Source of the DNA: Zerene cesonia
Lineage: Eukaryota > Arthropoda > Insecta > Lepidoptera > Pieridae
Direction: 5' to 3'
Assembly (NCBI RefSeq): GCF_012273895.1
Contig: NC_052119.1
Location: 3,472,001-3,536,000, forward strand
DNA length: 64,000 nucleotides
Part shown: piece after piece, positions 1-12,255 of the stretch
Layout of the letters: each line of letters starts with the position of its first letter
How positions within the stretch are numbered: the first letter of the stretch is position 1
The notes under the pieces: generated by a model
Seen by the model: the letters and a program-made list of their open reading frames with translations, nothing else
What the model was told of the DNA's origin: nothing
Database searches by the model: none
Made by a program: the position numbers and the translations under genes

Positions 1-3000
1 TTAAATTTATACACTTCAAGAAGTTCTTATATGTATAAATTTTAATATGTTGTGCAGTTATAATTGGACGATAATTTCATAATCTGAGCCGCCAATTGTG
101 GCTCTTTCTCATAAGAATGTTGCCACTAAAGTCGGTCAGTTAAAAAACCTCGACGCATCATTGTTCTCTGTGCTCTATTTATCTAAACTAACCGCTATTC
201 TTTGTAGATGATTGTATTGTTTTAAATAAGAATTTTCTCATAAAGAGTAATTATGTCAACGTTAATTCTGGGTAGCCATTTGAACGAAGATTGAAATAAG
301 ATGGCATGTTTGATACGGTAATGGCCCTTTCAAGTTAATCGTTTCGTCCTGGATTGTCTCAACTTGATATGCAATAGCATACAAACAACACAAGACAATA
401 GTTTCCTTTTTTTTTTCAAAATATCATATAATTCGATTTAAGCTTAAATAAAGTCAATTACAACTATCAGGTTAGTTAACCATGTGTTAACGTCGATGCT
501 ACGAAATAAATATAACAGCCCACAAGGTACATTTTTGCAAGACATTATTATTAATTTTTACCAACTTAACACGTTGATTTATTCCTCATTAACTTTACGC
601 ATTCAGTTGATCATCTCTTATATTACATGAAATGATGACCAGGTTGAAGAGAATTACAAATACAAATGTAAATAATACATATACATGTAAGCAACGTATG
701 AAGGTTACGCCTGAAATTTTAAAAATAAATAATCGTAATAAGCAAAATCACGGTCTGTTAACACTTTTATTCGCTCTAGACTCGTCTAGCCGCCTTCCAA
801 AATGGGTAGATGACTCATATCTGCTGGGGTATGTGTTGAAGAGTTGAACACTCCGATTAATTAAGCGCGTGCGCAATAAATATCTTACATGTTTAATGAC
901 TACTACAAAGCTTCACGCTTTTAAATGGCGAGGTTATGTAATTGCCGTGCGTGTGCTAATACATTTTGCCCGAGGCATACAATATTTCTTTAATCAATGC
1001 TGCATATAGTAGCTATATTCCATACTCGAATTAATTCAGGAATTCAAAAGAAAGTAAGGAAATTTATATCTTTGAAAAGGTTTGACAATATCTTCCACAT
1101 TCACTCGTCAAGACAATAAGCGCCAATTTAAGCGGTGCTTCTGCTGACCTCAAAGAAATCCAGTGTGAAACAAGCTTACACGTGTAAAACCCGTAATACT
1201 TGAACACAGCAGACCACCTGGCGCTTTACCAATGCATCTCGATTAAATTGAGCTCTATACGACCATCAGTACCAAAGAACCAACTGTATGCCCATGTTGT
1301 TCTCGGATTATTTTCTAAATATGATAGCGATGAAGTGTTTACATAAGTAAAGATCGTTGAAAATTGACGAACAGTGAATACAACTGATTATTTATTCAAT
1401 GTTAGCCTAAATAGTACCCATAACAAGAAATCAATAACAAATGCAAAATAAATTTGTTGAAATTTTAAAATAGCCCTACTAAAAACCTAATGTAAGAATT
1501 ACCAAGAGAAAATCAGCACGTTCTCGACCAGATTTTTGGTTAACACCACATACCAATTTCGCAATCAACACAATCGCAAAATCACAATACATCTCGCGGT
1601 TTGACGAGTCGATAAAAATTCACTTTCTAGTATCTGCTGGCACCAGTGGTAGCATCGAGCACGCGACGGTAACGGAATCACGCATTAGTGTCAGTCACAC
1701 ATATCGGACACACCTTAACGCATCTGATGTTAGGAATCATTTAGTTCCGGCGGATTCTTTAGAAAGCATACGCAAGGCGAACGAACTTTATTACTTCATA
1801 GATAATGCTGAGCAACGGCTGAGATTAACTGGGCCTTAGGCCTCTTCAACCTGCAGAGCTGTGGGAGGTTGCAATGGTGACGAATCAATTTCAAGTCAGT
1901 ACTTCGTATCAAAAGTGGAAGATCGGAGAAATAACGTCGCAATCTTAACGGTACTCTATGAAGGTACTATTGAAGCTACAATAACCATATAAAATACTTT
2001 ATTTAATGTCGGTAGCGTTTAGCGAAATAGATGTCTATTTTTCTAAACCAATTATCTAATTTAAACGTATTACAAAGTGTAAATTAATCGATAGAGGTAA
2101 ACTTTAAATCAAAACAAAGCTGTAACAAAGAACAAAAGCTCGAAGCAACTCAAAAACGTTTTAATGGCATATAATTTTCAAATATAAGAAACGACGCAAT
2201 TAAATCTAATTAAGAAGACAAAAGAACACATAATTTTTTCGCAACACGTACATAATATTACGGGGTAATGAGATGAGGACACGTGGGAATGACTTCAATA
2301 AGTCGTTAACCTTTGGCGATCGAATGCTGCAAGTGAGTGTTAGCTAATTAAATATATGCTCGAGGTCCAGTTAGTTTATTTAAGTAAATGCATTATGATG
2401 TAAGTATTTAATTTCTGGAGAAGTAAATTTTTTAAATTCAAAACCTTAAAGCGGTGGTTATGATGACATTCTCAGAAAAGGGCAAAGATTCATGTACAAA
2501 AACGGTTTGTTTTAGAGCGATCATAATAATATATTTTCAATACTGAATTATATTTCGTAGTAAGCTGATAAGAAATTGAATTAAAGTATACGCAAGCAAT
2601 TATTTTCATTTCCAGCACATATAAACTAGATATTTTCAACCTCTCTTAATAAACTGCGTATACTTTCTCCGCCAAATACAGGAGAACAATTTGTGTCGAC
2701 AGCAGTCACGAAGTCGGATACTATCGGAATTACATAGAAATAAGTAAATAACAATACTTTCGACATATTGTACTAAATTTCATATATTAATGGCACACTG
2801 GATATCTTAATGAGCCACTATTATAACGGTATATGTTAACAGTATCAAAATTTACGATTACGAAACAATTAAAATTCAACAAAATACTGCGTTGTTCTTG
2901 TACTTCAGTTAGTTATAATATTGCTTTTGAATGTATTAAAATGACCACGAATCTCCTCATATATACGTCCAATTATATAACAATCATATTCAGAAGTTAT

Positions 3001-6000
3001 AATGAAGTATGATCCTTTGAGTAAATAAGTTGATTTGATTCAGAGACGAAGAAACACCAAAAAAACTTCATAAATGATAACTAAATACTTGTTTAATGTG
3101 CGTTAATTCACTGTACATATAAATTGAATTTAACTTCACGGTTGGTTGTGCAGTTTCATAGCATTGTACTAATTAAGTCGCAGAAAAGTCTTATTAATAT
3201 GTTTTGCTTATTTTAGGCGGAAATATTAACCTTCTCGATCATTTACAATTGTATTGTCAAATGTCTTCACATAACAGACTATAAAATAAGAAAAATTTAT
3301 TACTGTTACTCGTGCCGGTATGTTTTAAAAAAGAATCGCGATGGTGTGATTCGAAATAACATATACCTGTGTTATTTTATCTTTAGTTGGTATAGGCTAA
3401 GCTTAACTTACACAGTAACTTTATAAATATGAATTTAAAAATGTTTGAAGAGCGGTTTGAGCTATATACATATGCCTAATAAGGTATTTCAGATTTATTA
3501 GTTACAAACATTATTTTAAAAACACTGCTCCACACAATTAAATGTTTTTTTAAATAATGTTAAATGCACCCCAAATTAAAAAAAAAACCAAAGTGTTCAA
3601 ATAAGTAGCGAACTCGAAAAGCTATATTGAGAGTCATGTTTACTTCCTGTATATTAAATAACCATAATATGCACTTCGTATGCATAGCGCAGGAAGACTT
3701 ATTGTTCTCTCATTCAGCCCAGGTAGGGTAGATATAGCTATTGCAGGAAATACGTCCGTTTTACGTCCCTGATTGTCTATGGTGTTTCCTGAATATACCA
3801 CGAGATAATGCTTCTTCGAATTACATTTGCTCATGTGGAAATCATGTGTGAACTTATAATTCAAACTTAACTGTGGATTTAAAATAGTAACATTACACAG
3901 TAAATTGTTAAGTGCCAAATGCCAAGTTTAAGAGGAATATATATCTGAGCGATTTTTTTAACAAAAAGATAAAATATTCCTTCTATAAATCTCAACTTAC
4001 GAAATCACATAAATCAAAATGTATTGAAAGTAAATGTAGTGAAACATGTTCAAATGAAAATAAAAAACGAATTATCTTTCGATAACAATCGCGATGGTTA
4101 CGTTAACATTAATCAAAGTATATACAAGCTCCGTTTCATCCACCCACCAGGAATAGCGAGCCAATATATTTGCAATCTTCGTTCATTGGTTTAAGGAATA
4201 AATTAGCTAATACAAGATGCACGCCTGCGGCGGACAGTACATCAATATTATTTAGACAATATCTATCAGATGTAATAACTAAACCAGTTCGGAGCTATAA
4301 AGAGATGGGAATGAACGGCAGATATTAGTGACCTGCAGGCGATCATCGTGCAAGAAGTATTCATTACGTCAATTTATATTCGCAGTTATAATTAATCTTA
4401 ATATTGGTATTAACTTGGCGAGATTATGTAGCACAGTATATTGCGCGAGCGAATATTATACTTCTCTCTTTCCTTTTTACATAACTTCTTGCTGCTCTTC
4501 AAATCAATCGAAGTCTTTGGAATTTTTCCGGAAATTATTAACGAGCAGCTCTTTAACATATTTTTCGATTAACCCCTTTTATTGATAAAAATTAAGCATC
4601 CGCTGCATAATCAACGTATGTGTTTTTGCCGTTGGTAATTAATATTAAGAAATAAGATTATGTCAATATCTAAAATGCTGTATATAGATACTACTGTCCC
4701 TGTTTAGATCTGATTATTGCCGTATGTGAGCAACAATTGGCACTTATCTACATTTTAGTTAAAACAAATTACACCGACTCAGACGGACATGTGTGCACAT
4801 TGTATGTAAATCTGATCTTGGATTTAGAACAAACGTGACTCAATTTTGTAACATGTGAAGTTTCAAGGTCTGCGGGACTTAATTAGTCAACAGATTGATT
4901 ATGTACAATACAAACGGTATAGAATATAGATAACATATTATAGTTGGGTAATGGACAACTTCATGTTTTAATTCAGAACTCTTTGAAATAATCATAAAAT
5001 ATCAATTTATTTTCATTACTCACCTAATATCTCAAGATATGAATTTAAACGGACGCAATAAAATCATTATATTATACGATTATTTCAAATCTTAGGAATT
5101 TTAAAACTTAAATTACAAAAAAAAATTACAATTTTCACATTAAAAATATTAATAGAGGCTGTTTCCTTTTTTTAATACATTTTAATGCTTAATTACTTAA
5201 TCTGCAACCAATAATAACTAATACAATATTAGAGTTTTTATGTAATATTTTAGACTTATAACGTTTTCAACTGAAGAATTAATAAGTGAAAAACCATTTT
5301 AACACTATTTGTGGCTTTCACCAGTCATGCAATACGCAATACACTACATTTGTATGTATTTCATTGATTTTATTTCTTCTACCTACCTACCTATACTCTA
5401 TAATAATTTCCATACCTTCCTATATATGCTTATACCATTTGCTATGGCTTAATCCCATAAAATCGCGAAACATATAATAATATTGCACAAAAGCGTAGTC
5501 TTGATTAATTTAAGAAGATTATTATCGTAAAACGATTGACATTTTATTTTCGGTCATAAAATTGTCATTTCAACATGATTTAATGCTACAGCTTTTAAAA
5601 TTGCTTCCCAGGTTTTAATATTTTTTGAATTAAAGAATTAGAGAGTTGTTATGTTATCGTAAGGTTGTATTTTAGTGCAAATTAAGAACTTATCGTAAGA
5701 ATAGTTATATTATAAACTAGCTGCATCCGGCAAACGCTGTTCTGCCTTACTCTTATCGTTTAGTGGTATGAAAAATAGATGTTAGCAGATTCTCAGACCT
5801 ACCCAATATGCTTACCAAATTTCAGAGGAATCGGTCAAGCCGTTTCGGAGGAGTATAGAGACTAACATTGTGACACGAGAATTTTATATATAAGATAGTT
5901 TACTATGGACATACATACTCATATTACTAGCTTTTGCCCGCGGATTCGCACACGTTAATTCGGAGTAGTAGTAGATGTTATTATATATATAAACATTCCT

Positions 6001-7654
6001 CTTAAATCACTCTATCTATAAAAAAAACCCCATGACAATCTAATTTAAGCATACATAGGGACGTAGGGACAGAGAAAGCGACTTTGTTTTATACTATGTA
6101 GTGAAGCACAAATCGAAATGCAATGAAAAAGATATTATAGACCATTATAATTGATAACAAATCCAAATAACAGAAGCAAGCAAGAACATGTGTCTAATAA
6201 AAAACACACCTCTGCCTTTTAAAAATTAAGTAATATCGTGTTAATTTTTTTGCTTAGGTACCTATGAGTAATGAAAATCACAATTTTTGAGAAAATATAA
6301 CACACAATGTATATAAAAAAGAATAAATTTAGCACTTGTTTATCAATACGCAACTGAACGTTTCGCGTATTCGAATAAAATCTCTTACGACATCCATTTA
6401 GCACTAGTTATCGATGACTTTTTGCACGAAATTCGTGATGTGTTGCGCTAATCAGGTTATGAAATTTTAAATACATTTTGCCACATTTTGCTCATTAGAG
6501 GAACGATTTTGTCAATCCTGTTATTCTTTTAAATTGTTATAGAAATGTGTTATTTTGCCACATTTTTTAATTTTGATTATTTAGTACCTAGCAAGTAAAG
6601 TATTCTGTATGTTATTCTAGTATGTCATCTGTGGTACTACAATGCATTTCAATGTTGTTTATTTATTTTTCTCATTTTGTCGCTTTTTACTCACTGAATT
6701 TATTTCATGGGAAGGATTTATTCATACATACATATTTTTAAATTATGAATGTTCCTTGGCAGCCCTTGCAAATGTATGCAAAAAACAATAAATATGCAAA
6801 TAACATTTCACGCAGTTTAGGTTTATATTATGGTGATATTACAGTGTACACAATTCCAGTATTTGAGTGAGATGTGTATTTTAACAAAAAAATAAACCGC
6901 ATTCATAATTGTCATTAGACCAAATTAACACGACCACACGGAAGGCACAAGTTTTCAATTAAAAAATCATAATCCAGATAAGAAACGATACCCGTCCACC
7001 CAGTCGAAAGATTTGAATTTGATTTTTTACCAATAAAAAAAGGCAGTCCAATTGATAAACTCTTCGTTATTTTGAAGTCATTCAATAAACCAAGACTGAA
7101 AAATACCATAAATATTATTATTTTTCAAAGGGCGGATGCTATAAAAAATTGTCGCTGGAAACATAATTATAATGTAAACACTGAATATTTTACGTAGTGT
7201 ATGCGTATCACGTTCTTCAGTTTATTGTTTATCCTTCCTGGTAATAACAATTGTATTTATAATCATTATACACATTCATACACACGTATGTAAATATTTA
7301 ATTAGCAAAATTGTAGTTAAATACACGAATTATAAAACCTTGATGGTAATTGCAAAGAACTTTTAAGTAAGAATATTTACTTTTTAAAACGCGAATTATC
7401 TGTTTCGTTATCGTCTCTGTTTCATTTTATGAACAAGAATAGACAAAGAAAAAAATATAAAATTACAGTTTGTAAAGCGACATTATTCAAAGAGATATTT
7501 TATGAAGTAAATGATTGATATGGCTCAATGATTATAAATATTTTATACAAATTATCATTGATTGCAAGCAAATTAAACATTAAACTTAGCTGGTCAAATA
7601 GACGGAATGTAAAAAAGTTTCACAATAAAAAGATATTGTTAATGCTTGCTATTT
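1..7654. other. Non-coding AT-rich stretch
   Basis: No gene is supported here. The short open frames look like chance ORFs: they have no recognisable domain, no plausible splice partners and AT-driven composition. A somewhat GC-richer patch at about 1,630-1,900 could be a 5' UTR or promoter of a gene outside the window, but I find no coding frame or splice pair that proves it. One degenerate dispersed repeat lies at 5,717-5,898. Confidence 0.6.
5717..5898 (+). repeat. Dispersed repeat, 'ctagctg...cggcaaacgctgtt' family
   Basis: It begins 'aaactagctgcatccggcaa', contains 'tctcagacctacccaatatg' and 'atcggtcaagccgtttcgga', and ends near 'gacacgagaattttatatat'. From family knowledge this is a very common lepidopteran repeat resembling RTE-type retrotransposon ends. 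A decayed copy in the opposite orientation is at about 33,920-34,082. It has no coding capacity. Confidence 0.6.
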
Positions 7655-7965
7655 AGTACGAGCAGTGGTGGCTTAGAGGCTAGGAACTTGTACTTAAAGC
7701 GAAAAGTTAGAGGTTCTCTCTAGTTCAAGTCCAGCGTGCAAGAAATAAATTGATTTTTCAATTTATCTGTCACTATCCACTTTTCGAAACGGTAAAGTAA
7801 AACATCGTGAGGAAACCGGCATGTCGATCCAAAGTTTGACGACATGTGACATCTGCCAATCCGCACTTGGCCAGCGTGGTGGAACCCTCATAGCAGGCCC
7901 GAGTCTCTGTAGTGGGAACATATATGAGCTGATGATTTAGTAAGAGAATCCACTCTTTAATGGAT
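7655..7965 (+). mobile_element. tRNA-derived SINE
   Basis: The head looks like a pol III promoter: a box-A-like 'gtggcttagaggctagg' is followed about 40 bases later by a box-B-like 'ggttctctctagttcaagtcc'. The body has stretches I associate with lepidopteran SINEs: 'catcgtgaggaaaccggcat', 'catctgccaatccgcacttg', and near the end 'tatatgagctgatgattt'. The box B is degenerate, so this is probably an old, inactive copy. The boundaries are approximate because I did not find a clear target-site duplication. Confidence 0.75.
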
Positions 7966-10900
7966 AGTAGATATTCTATACTACGGTACTCTTTTTTTCT
8001 CTAGAGAATGTGTTTACTATGACCAAATACTTTATTGTCTTCAGTTACGTAACACGTTCTAACATGTATGCTAAGAGGAAAGCTATGTACGGGGAAAGAT
8101 GGAAAGTTCAGGCAATTTCCCATTTCACCATACTTTCCTAGTCAATTAGCTGCCTAGGTATAATCAGCAGATGAGCCGGCAATGTCATTTCATCTGATAA
8201 TATCACATCATAGAGGTGATATACGTCTTAAATAATAGATATTATGAGGAAATACAACATCTTCGAAGATAATCATTATTTCCTAACGATTTCTTACTCT
8301 CATTGAATAATGAAATAGATTAAAATACAAAGGCATATAAATACGTAACCATTTCTTAGGTTTTTTAAGATAGTATTATTATCTTAGAACTATTTGAGTT
8401 TATTTCGTTTGGGAGAGCTCTAATAGCAAAAGCTAAGCTAGCTAATGGCAAATACATTTTTTTATTTCTCAATCATTGAAACAAGAACCCTTTTATTATA
8501 ATTGAAATCTATTACTAACTAAATATTATCATGACACATCTGTACTCTACAACTATATTTGGAAAAAAATATGCGCGAAATTGTGAAATTCCACAAAACT
8601 TTAATCTAAAAACAATTATAGACGACTTTCGCTTTCATTCACCCAGTCATTAGCCAATAAAACCTGTATAACAAATGAGCGCGAATTAGTTCCATCGATC
8701 TCCAGGTTTCAATTAGTGATATATCACCATTCAATTTCCATGTTCCGTCTTTCACTGGCCACTTCCTTACAACTATCATCAGAGGTTCGTGTCTGTCCAC
8801 GCGTGACTTTACGTTTCCTGAATCTCATTGCAATTGGGACTATTGATAACGCTTCTGCAATTTTTTCCTGATAATATTTTGATGGATGTTATTTTTAGAT
8901 AGAACAAGCTCTTATGATAAATACACCTAAAATACTAAATATGTAGTATTTTTCTAGTTTAAAATTATGTTTTTTTACAAAATTAGCTTATTATTATCAT
9001 AACTTTGGATATGTTTTAAGATGATTGTGAAACACTGTTATAAATAAATTATCTTTAATAAGAGCTAATATTTCCGTAAGTGCAACAGCCATAATCACTG
9101 CACTACTTAATTTTCTCATAGGTTCTCATAGGTACCAAAGCCAACAATTAAGACAGTATCAGAATATATTGTAAGAAATTAAATAAAAAAACTGTTCCGT
9201 ATTTACACAACTACATCTGTATGTAACCAGTCATCGTTACCAGCGACAAAACTGTGCCACTGGGTTTCAGGTTAGCCGTTTCTGTGCCGTGTTCAAAAAC
9301 TCTCGATTAAACCACGAAATAATTGTATAAAATTTGGATATCATTAACTTTCTCGACTGCGATTTCGTAGCTCCTATATTTGCGCATATGTTGTGCTCAT
9401 CAACAATTAAAACGTTTGTTAATTTCTGAGATTATGTACAAACAGCGAAAAGTACACTCTTTTTTATTAATTTAAAATTATATCCGCTTGTATCATAATA
9501 TCAAAGGTTCTTTATAAATATTCGAGACGTTTTTATACCATCGTAAAAGATCTTGATAAGCACGTTTACACAGATAACAATATTTGATTTCATCTTATAT
9601 TGCACTCATCGACCTGTTATATCATTTTACGTTTAAATAAAAATATTAAAAATAAAGAAGAAACTCCCGCAAGAAGTTTCAAACTTTTCTTTATTAAATA
9701 AAAATATGTTATTATAGATAACATTGCCATAATTATCCTAAATGCAGAGTATTGTTTTAAAGTAAGTGAATTTAAGTGTAATTCACATAAATCTATACGA
9801 ATGGTATACAGGAAATTAATCAATCGCGTATTTCGGCACGATTTCTAAAGCTGCACGTTGCGAGGTCGTATAAAACAACTTCAATCACGCAATACGACAC
9901 AAATTGTAAAAATACAGCAAAACTAATTGCTCTAATAGTTATTAATAGCAGCACATTGATGCATTCCATTTATCGAATCGAGAACTGGTGGACGTATGAA
10001 AACCCATAGGACAAATATACAATGGTACAACATCTAATCACGTTAAATTTAAAAGAAACGTTCCAATCCTGATATGAACAACTACGAAGAAGCAGTTTGG
10101 TTTGCTGATTGTTTATCAATAATAAAATAAATGACATAGAGGTGATGTCAAATTCCAGCCATTTGAATGGGTTTCATAATATTACGATAGTTGTATTTAA
10201 GCATGGATATAAAAGCATGGATAAAAAAATTTAATAGACATAAGTCTATCAAATTTATTTTCACACAACACTGTCTGTAGAATAGATATAGACTGTATAT
10301 CCCAGCTCGTACGCGGATGCAAGTCAATAACGAAACAAACGCGATGGCTCGCATAACGGAATACGAGACTTACCACATTTAGTAGCATTGCAACGCATTG
10401 CAAAAATGCGTTCATTTAGTTTAAATAAATTTAGAAACTCACATATCTTGTACGTTCGCATGACATCTCTTTATTACATGCCTTGGAATATAAAGAACAC
10501 AATAAAGTAAGATTATAAAAATTTAAACGAAACATGTATAGGGTGTGAGCGATTGTCTTTGACTACATAGTAGAACAAATCGAATTATTCCCTTATTCCT
10601 ATCATCCCTCAATACCTAGATTATTGCTCCTGAATGTTTATGGATGATGAATGTATTTCGTGAGATCTGGTCAGATACGTATATTTAGTATCCGTTCTCA
10701 CGATTAGACGTAATTAAAGCATTATTGAGTTCCGCATATTTAATACAAATGGGTAATATACGTGCCTCTTATATAAGTAGCCTTACAAGCGTTAAAAATG
10801 CAAATAGATGCGGACTGATGTGATTTCTCCCTACAAGTCTAAGTCTAGCTCATTGCTTTCAATAGATCGTGGAAATTAGATTCCGTGCTAGCCGTTACAC

Positions 10901-11134
10901 TTGAACATTGGCTCCTATTGGATAATATTGATATAATATTGGTATAATTATTTCTCATAATGCATAAGATGCGAGGACTCAACTGACGTCAAGTGACGTT
11001 ATGGACATGATTCTGGTAATCATCATACAAGTTAATATGATATTTATTTCATTGTTAATATTATATATACATATATTCTTCTTATATTAAATGTCTGGTT
11101 TTCGATTGACCAAGTTACGAATAGATAATCGGCC

Positions 11135-11183
11135 GTACAAATAAACATGATATAAATTAATGTTATACCACGTCTATTTGTAC
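11135..11183 (-). repeat. Short foldback (21-nt arms, 7-nt loop)
   Basis: Left arm 11,135-11,155 and right arm 11,163-11,183 are inverted copies with three differences, all A/G transitions. In RNA read from the minus strand all three become G-U pairs, so the whole 21-bp stem can pair around a 7-nt loop. In RNA read from the plus strand they would be A-C mismatches. Weaker inverted similarity continues into the flanks, which suggests a small MITE-like element. Confidence 0.6.
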
Positions 11184-11377
11184 AATCTAAGATTAGTCAA
11201 AAACCTTGCAAATAAATTTGTAACAGCTACCACTACTAATACTAGTTAACTCTCGGTTCTCTGAGCTAATTAATTCCTAAATAACTTCTATATACCCAGT
11301 TACACCAAACTTATATTAATGCTTATACGAACCTAGTCTAGAGGCCGGGATTAGCTCCATGTAGCGTCAATAATTTG

Positions 11378-11476
11378 TTTTTTTTTTATATAATTTAGTA
11401 CTTTTTTACTGTTATAGCAGGAACTGATGTTTTACCTGATGGTAAGCGATCACCATCGCCCATGAACATTTGTTTT
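11378..11476 (+). repeat. Fragment of SINE-like family F
   Basis: A T-run is followed by 'ttacctgatggtaagcgatc' and 'accatcgcccatgaacattt'. The same motif order appears in longer copies at 41,101-41,430 and 42,236-42,530, and inverted at 32,250-32,510 and 38,800-38,990. It is a truncated copy of a dispersed lepidopteran repeat. Confidence 0.6.
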
Positions 11477-12042
11477 TAGATAATAACTACTTAAAGAATG
11501 CATGTTTGTAATAGATCAGAAATTAATACAAATTTTGCTTTACAATTAGTAATACATTGTTATTGCAATGAAAATATTTACAGATTATAATTTTTAATAG
11601 AATAGACATGTGTGATTAATATTAATTTCTCTAAAACCTTCTTACTACTCTCGTGCAGATTTATTCTCTCTTGATTTAGGGAGAAAGCCGCAAGCTGGTA
11701 CACTGTCATTACTTTTGCATTGTTATGAATGAGTTGTAATAAACGAAGAATGGAATTTTTACATAAGTCGCAAATACTTATAATGCCATTAAACTCTGTT
11801 TATTTGTCGGAAGTTTATTGTTAGCTATACGAAATACATTCAGAATTTAACTAGTCCAAGCTTATGCGTAATACAAAGATATTTTATTCGTAAGATCCAT
11901 AAAAAAAACGTTTAGGAAATTAAATTAAACTGAAGACACTGAAACATTTGATCATTATTATTATTTTTTTTCGTTTTGTAGTTGTAATTGAAAAATAGTA
12001 GACCTGGATTTAGCGTCGTCAAGAAAAAAGTAACTGCTGGCG

Positions 12043-12255
12043 CATCCTACTATCCTACTAATATTATAAATGCGAAAGATTTTAAGGATGTGTGTGTGTT
12101 TGTTGCTCTTTCACGCAAAGAATATTGAACCGATTGCAATGAAATTTGGTACATAGATAGCTGGACAACTGGAATGACATATAGGCAACTTTTTATCCCG
12201 ATATTCCTACTGGATACGGACTTACGCGGGTGAAACCGCGGTGCGCAGCTAGTTT
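12043..12255 (-). repeat. Dispersed repeat family A, inverted copy
   Basis: Read on the minus strand it starts 'actagctgcgcaccgcggtt', passes 'gtccgtatccagtaggaata' and 'ttcattgcaatcggttcaat', and ends 'tataatattagtaggatag'. A second copy in the other orientation is at 19,095-19,312. Both have the layout of a non-autonomous retroelement with a simple-repeat 3' tail. No protein is encoded. Confidence 0.65.

Larger units (their letters stand above)
7966..12042. other. Non-coding AT-rich stretch
   Basis: I see no gene. The stretch holds a small foldback (11,135-11,183) and a fragment of a SINE-like family (about 11,378-11,476). Overlapping minus-strand ORFs near 10,150-10,415 lack any recognisable feature. 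A slightly GC-richer piece at 8,640-8,880 is not coding in any frame I can justify. Confidence 0.55.

Noticed and set aside
3640..3918. 92-codon minus-strand ORF
   Set aside because: No homology recognised, no upstream or downstream exons, AT-rich surroundings.
4328..4585. 85-codon ORF
   Set aside because: No recognisable domain and no splice or promoter context; Cys/Ser-rich composition consistent with chance.
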